From the IMG/VR virus record IMGVR_UViG_3300037064_000038, positions 1 through 24,684 of that record: a stretch of 24,684 nt of DNA. One strand, written 5' to 3'. The notes beneath the pieces were generated by a model, which was given only the letters and a program-made list of their open reading frames with translations, had not been told where the DNA came from and did not search any database. Positions 20,860 through 24,684 of the stretch are shown piece after piece (the stretch's first letter is position 1; each line of letters begins with the position of its first letter). This stretch comes from a virus. The translations under genes and the position numbers were made by a program.

Positions 20860-20877
20860 ACAAGGACGTTTTAACTA

Positions 20878-22593
20878 ATGATTACACGAAGCCAGAATTC
20901 ACAACCACAAGAACTTAACATCGTTGGTAGCTCAACGTTTGGTCGCTATGCTAAAATTAGCACCGAGAAGACATACAACATGTTTGTTAGTGACAACTGG
21001 CTTGTACCTTACTCTGGCTATAAAATTGCTATTGGTAATTCAAAATTCAACAATGGTATTGAAGGCCGAGGAATATTCACAAGCACTAAACTTGATCGAT
21101 TGGTTGTAGTCATTAACGCTAATGTGTATTTGGTTAACATTGTATTCTCACAGCAGAATTTAAGACCTGATTATTCTCAGGTTACTAAAATTGGTGAATT
21201 ACAGACTAATACAGGTGTTGTTTATATTGCTGAGAACAACAAGCCTCAGATTGGTATAAGTGATGGCGTAAATTTTTATATCTATGACCCTTTGTTAACG
21301 CCTCAGTTTCAGATAGTTCCATTGAACTTCACACCTGGTTATTTAACGTTCCATGACACGTATTTCATTTTGGCTGCTTCTAATGATACGACTTATAGCC
21401 CTCCGGCTAATAATACTTGGCGCTTATCCAATGAGAATGATGGCTCACCTGGGGGATGGGATTCTACTGCTGCTCATGTAGGGCTATTACAGTCTAAGCC
21501 TGACAATGTACAGGCAGTAGTGAGATTTCCTTCTAAAGGTAACTTAATCTTCGTTATGGGGTCTATTACCACAGAAGCATGGTTTGATACAGGTGCTCAG
21601 CTATTCCCATACCAACGTAATAACCAATTTAACATTGATTATGGCTGTCTTAGTCCTGCATCAGTAGCTTATATGGATGAACTGGTAGTATGGTTGGCCG
21701 CTAATGAGAAATCAGGCCCTATTATTATGTACAGTGATGGAGGAATGCCTAAAAAAATTACTACGGACGGCATTGATTATCTTTTGTCTACGTTCCAAAA
21801 CCCACAAGATTCACAAGGGTTCTTGTATCGACAAGACGGGCACTTGTTTTACCACATCAATTTCTATTCAGATAACGTGTCCTTGTTCTATGACTTTAAT
21901 CAAGACAAGTTTTGTCACGCATCAGACCAAAATCTGGACTACTTCATTGCCTCAGAAATAGCCTTTTTCAACAATCAATATTATTTTGTTTCACGAAATA
22001 ATGGCGAATTATTTTCTTTTGATACAGGTTTTTACACCTATCAAGACACTGATAAAGCAGGAAATGTATTAACTCATGAGATACCACGCATCAGAAGTTG
22101 TAAGAATATACGCAGCCCAAGCCAAGATTATTTCATTATCAATGATTATGGGTTCACGATTGAAACGGGTGAGACAGATTACTTACAACAAGACATAGGC
22201 GAAATAGTTTTAATAACGCAATGCGGTTGCCCAATAGAAACGGAACCTACAGATTTCTTATTTTTAATTACGCAAGATGGAAATCCTATTATTACTCAGG
22301 ATGGAGAATACCTGGTAGCTCAAAACTTCTATCTTTTGGATAATGGCAATATTCTGATTGCGCAACAAGATGCGTACATTTACTCAACGCCACGGGTCGA
22401 TTCGTCTTTGTCATACGATGGCGGCGCAACGTTTGGGCAATCATGGGGATATGATTTAAACCCCATAGGGCAGCGTAGAAACCGTTTAATGTGGTGGCAG
22501 GGTGGTCTTAGTAATGACTCGGTGATCCAGTTCCAATTTCATGGCCTAGGACGCTTTGTGGCAACCAATGGCGTTGCCAATATAAGGACTTAA
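20878..22593 (+). CDS. gp10-like DNA-stabilisation / tail hub protein
   Basis: The 571-residue product resembles P22 gp10, the hexameric hub that plugs the portal-gp4 channel and keeps packaged DNA in. It has the beta-propeller-like pattern of the family: RLVVVINANVYLV, TPGYLTFHDTYFILA, GNLIFVMGSITTEAWFDTGA and GPIIMYSDGGMPKKI, ending in a HGLGRF region like the gp10 C-terminus. P22 gp10 is about 470 residues; the excess is an insert at about 411-503 made of repeated 'I-T-Q-D/C-G-x-P-I' units (LITQCGCPIE, LITQDGNPII, ITQDGEYLV, LLDNGNILI). This insert may be a surface domain. It follows the gp4-like gene, as in P22. Confidence 0.8.
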   Translation: MITRSQNSQPQELNIVGSSTFGRYAKISTEKTYNMFVSDNWLVPYSGYKIAIGNSKFNNGIEGRGIFTSTKLDRLVVVINANVYLVNIVFSQQNLRPDYSQVTKIGELQTNTGVVYIAENNKPQIGISDGVNFYIYDPLLTPQFQIVPLNFTPGYLTFHDTYFILAASNDTTYSPPANNTWRLSNENDGSPGGWDSTAAHVGLLQSKPDNVQAVVRFPSKGNLIFVMGSITTEAWFDTGAQLFPYQRNNQFNIDYGCLSPASVAYMDELVVWLAANEKSGPIIMYSDGGMPKKITTDGIDYLLSTFQNPQDSQGFLYRQDGHLFYHINFYSDNVSLFYDFNQDKFCHASDQNLDYFIASEIAFFNNQYYFVSRNNGELFSFDTGFYTYQDTDKAGNVLTHEIPRIRSCKNIRSPSQDYFIINDYGFTIETGETDYLQQDIGEIVLITQCGCPIETEPTDFLFLITQDGNPIITQDGEYLVAQNFYLLDNGNILIAQQDAYIYSTPRVDSSLSYDGGATFGQSWGYDLNPIGQRRNRLMWWQGGLSNDSVIQFQFHGLGRFVATNGVANIRT

Positions 22594-22594
22594 T

Positions 22595-22999
22595 ATGCCG
22601 TTAACTGAACAAACAAAGCAACCGTCAGCGATATTCCCTGATTACCCGCGTGAAAATCCTATCGTTGATAAAGACGGTAATTTAACTCAGCTTTGGGATT
22701 TAGGCCTAAGCTCTTTATTTCAAGCCCTTCAAGATAACTTTAAGAATGAAGGGATTTTATTCCCTCAGTTAACGGCCGCAGAGATTGCAACTATTCAGGC
22801 AATATACACTCCTTACATCGGATTCCCTTTGCCGCAGAATGAAACACCAAATAGAAGCCAACTTGTAATACCTGATATCAGTGGCCAAGCTGTTTTTGAT
22901 AGTACGAATAGAGTTCCAAAAATGTTTATTATTACTTACGATGGCGCAACACCACCAAATATTGTCACGGCAGACTGGAAAACATTCACACTTACTTAA
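22595..22999 (+). CDS. Virion-region protein at tail-needle position, unknown
   Basis: The product is 134 residues. AAGGA inside the end of the gp10-like gene serves the ATG. It has FPDYPRENPIVDKDGNLTQL near the start and a helix (FQALQDNFKNEGILF), then a beta-rich end. In P22 the needle gp26 follows gp10, but needles are long trimeric coiled coils and this protein shows none, so it is likely a different adaptor. The spacer after it (23000-23077) holds a weak GCCAT-TTAG-GTGGC hairpin. Confidence 0.6.
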   Translation: MPLTEQTKQPSAIFPDYPRENPIVDKDGNLTQLWDLGLSSLFQALQDNFKNEGILFPQLTAAEIATIQAIYTPYIGFPLPQNETPNRSQLVIPDISGQAVFDSTNRVPKMFIITYDGATPPNIVTADWKTFTLT

Positions 23000-23077
23000 A
23001 CGCATTATTGGTGTATATTAGTACGAATTAAGACTCAAGATGAGCGCCATTTAGGTGGCAATTTAAAAGGATTTAAC

Positions 23078-23710
23078 ATGGCTAATCATGGTTTGTTTGG
23101 TTTTGGAAGCGGGATGAATGTCAATCCTGTTGGTGCTGCTGCTGGTATTTTTGGATTAGCAAATCCTGGGAAAAATCCAGCAGATGAAGCCAATAAAATA
23201 GTTGGTCAAATACCTGGACAAACATCTGGATACTTTGACCCTTATTCTCAGGCAGGACAACGCCAAATAAAGCCTATGGAAGAAGAGTATCAAAAACTAA
23301 TTGGTAATCCAGGTCAAAAACTTAATGATATTGGCTCAAATTATCAGCAATCACCGGGCTTTCAATTCGCTTTACAGCAAGCATTACAAGGATCAGGTCA
23401 TGCTGCCGCAGCTGGTGGGATGGCAGGTTCACCTCAACATGAACAAGAAAACATGGGAATAGCTTCAGGTCTTGCAAGCCAGGATTACAATAATTGGCTA
23501 GGTCAAGCCACAGGACTGTATAATACAGGACTGCAAGGCGGTGAAAACTCAATGAATCGCGGATTAAACGCCGGTGACCAGCAAGCCAATATGATAGCCC
23601 AAACCTTGGCTCAACAAGGTGCTTATTCTTATAATGGCCAAGCGGCACAAAATAAAGCTCGCAGTGATGCCCTGGGTCAGATTGGCTCTGCATTCTCATT
23701 TGGCAATTAA
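23078..23710 (+). CDS. Putative DNA-ejection (internal virion) protein
   Basis: The product is 210 residues, with AAAAGGA upstream. It is rich in Gly, Ala, Gln and Asn with almost no hydrophobic clusters except a start GLFGFGSGMNVNPVGAAAGI. Segments such as SPGFQFALQQALQGSGHAAA and GMAGSPQHEQENMGIASGLA are typical of phage internal virion or ejection proteins that pass through the portal. Position after the tail-hub genes matches P22 gp7/gp20/gp16. Family assignment is inferred from composition and order. Confidence 0.6.
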   Translation: MANHGLFGFGSGMNVNPVGAAAGIFGLANPGKNPADEANKIVGQIPGQTSGYFDPYSQAGQRQIKPMEEEYQKLIGNPGQKLNDIGSNYQQSPGFQFALQQALQGSGHAAAAGGMAGSPQHEQENMGIASGLASQDYNNWLGQATGLYNTGLQGGENSMNRGLNAGDQQANMIAQTLAQQGAYSYNGQAAQNKARSDALGQIGSAFSFGN

Positions 23711-23721
23711 TAAGGACAATC

Positions 23722-24684
23722 ATGTCATTTACATTTTATAACCCAAGAAAACTTGATTCTGATGAAGTTAATCCGTATGCGACCATTATGCAGAAAGCTA
23801 TTGCGAATCATCAGGCAGAAGAGAAGCTTAAAAAGCAACGATTAGAAAACCAATATTATGGGCGCGGCAAAGAGTCTTATATGGCTTTGCAAGCAGCTCA
23901 AGCGGGACTTGCAAATGCAAATACTGGTTATGTTGGCGAGCAATCCAAATGGTATGGCCCTATAGCACAATCAGAAATAGGATTGCAAGGCGCGCAAACA
24001 AGCCAAGCAAATGCCAATGCTGGATATTTAGGTCAGCAATCCAAATACTATGGGCGAGATATTGAATCACAAATAGCATCTCGAGCCGCTCAAGCGGAAC
24101 TTGCAAATGCAAATACTGGATATTTAGGTCAGCAGTCCAAATACTATGGGCGAGATATTGAATCACAAATAGCATCTCGAGGCGCTCAAGCGGGACTTGC
24201 AAATGCACATACTGGATATTTAGGTCAGCAGTCCAAATACTATGGGCGAGATATTGAATCACAAATAGCATCTCGAGGCGCTCAAGCGGGACTTGCAAAT
24301 GCACATACTGGATATTTAGGTCAGCAGTCCAAATACTATGGGCGAGATATTGAATCACAAATAGCATCTCGAGCCGCTCAAGCGGGACTTGCAAATGCAA
24401 ATACTGGATATTTAGGTCAGCTGTCCAACTACTATGGGCGAGATATTGAATCACAAATAGCATCTCGAGGCGCGCAAACAAGCCAAGCAAATGCCAATGC
24501 TGGATATTTAGGTCAGCAGTCCAAATACTATGGGCGAGATATTGAATCACAAATAGCATCTCGAGGCGCTCAAGCACAGCAAGCGCAATCCGTTGCCATG
24601 AAAAACGCCATGTTACAGAAAATATTAAGTGGTCAGGAAATTAGTGGCCCTCAGAATCAAGGAGGAAATCAAATTCCTCAGCCT
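23722..24684 (+). CDS. Ejection-type protein with 32-residue repeats, 3' partial
   Basis: The ATG at 23722 follows AAGGAC, and the frame stays open for 321 codons to the window edge, so the gene is incomplete. Residues 1-57 are charged and helical (MSFTFYNPRKLDSDEVNPYA). From residue 58 there are seven 32-residue units of the type AGYLGQQSKYYGRDIESQIASR, rich in Gln, Ala, Ser and Tyr; the first is diverged, the next six nearly identical. Then a Gln/Gly/Asn-rich tail. The composition matches ejection proteins (compare P22 gp20). A minus-strand open frame of 205 codons over the repeats is a shadow of their 96-base period. Confidence 0.7.
   Translation, partial: MSFTFYNPRKLDSDEVNPYATIMQKAIANHQAEEKLKKQRLENQYYGRGKESYMALQAAQAGLANANTGYVGEQSKWYGPIAQSEIGLQGAQTSQANANAGYLGQQSKYYGRDIESQIASRAAQAELANANTGYLGQQSKYYGRDIESQIASRGAQAGLANAHTGYLGQQSKYYGRDIESQIASRGAQAGLANAHTGYLGQQSKYYGRDIESQIASRAAQAGLANANTGYLGQLSNYYGRDIESQIASRGAQTSQANANAGYLGQQSKYYGRDIESQIASRGAQAQQAQSVAMKNAMLQKILSGQEISGPQNQGGNQIPQP
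23893..24564 (+). repeat. 96-bp tandem repeats, six near-identical plus one diverged
   Basis: Units of exactly 96 bases (32 codons) start at 23989, 24085, 24181, 24277, 24373 and 24469, with a diverged unit at 23893. All six contain TATGGGCGAGATATTGAATC. Units 1 and 6 share the GGCGCGCAAACAAGCCAAGC variant, and units 3 and 4 appear identical, so the array has been homogenised by slippage or unequal exchange. The number of units may vary between isolates. Confidence 0.93.

Noticed and set aside
23893-24564. CRISPR array.
   Set aside because: Units are 96 bases, contiguous and in frame with no unique spacers; this is a coding tandem repeat.
23960-24577. Open frame of 205 codons on the minus strand with repeated LERLEMLFVIQYLAHS units.
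   Set aside because: The 96-base repeat has a period divisible by three, so any frame free of stops in one unit stays open. The plus-strand frame has a ribosome site and phage-like composition.

Overview
This window is most likely part of the genome of a temperate or virulent short-tailed (P22-like podovirus type) phage or prophage of an AT-rich Gram-negative, probably gammaproteobacterial, host. The evidence is the virion module in P22 order (terminase, portal, scaffold, coat, gp4-like and gp10-like tail-hub proteins, then Gln/Ala-rich ejection-type proteins) and dense packing of genes on AAGGA ribosome binding sites with ATGA, TAATG or TGATG overlaps. No rRNA, standard tRNA, integrase, repressor or lysis gene is visible, so host and lifestyle cannot be fixed.

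Layout. (1) 1-3477, plus strand: small early genes, a serine recombinase, then a replication gene laid out like lambda O. It has an N-terminal winged-helix-like region, three identical 18-bp iterons inside the gene and an AT-rich stretch after them, which is a candidate replication origin. (2) 3454-5230, minus strand: nine tiny, translationally coupled genes ending in a single-stranded DNA-binding protein, read from a strong extended -10 promoter at 5262-5289. (3) 5231-5407: divergent control region with a candidate plus-strand promoter and two opposed DnaA-box-like sites. (4) 5408-8388, plus strand: a zinc/AT-hook protein, a ParB-methyltransferase fusion, a small-terminase candidate, small unknown genes, and a gene-free stretch (7950-8226) that seems to hold two structured RNAs, one strikingly tRNA-like. 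(5) 8381-24684: large terminase, portal, eleven very small genes (several Lys-rich), a 303-residue virion-type protein, a minus-strand AlpA-like insertion with switch-like RNA arms, scaffold, coat, two paralogous virion-type proteins, a gp4-like protein with a 20-cysteine N-terminal extension, a gp10-like protein with a repetitive insert, and ejection-type proteins, the last with seven 96-bp repeat units and running off the window.

Working together: the O-like protein would open the origin with host DnaA/helicase help and SSB would coat the single strands. The methyltransferase would mark phage DNA. Terminase and portal would package it into a scaffold-built coat shell, and the gp4/gp10-like proteins would close the portal and hold the ejection proteins. 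The parts that standard phage annotation does not explain are the tRNA-like RNA before terL, the AlpA/RNA-switch insertion, the intragenic iterons, the Cys/His-rich gp4 extension and the block of tiny basic proteins.
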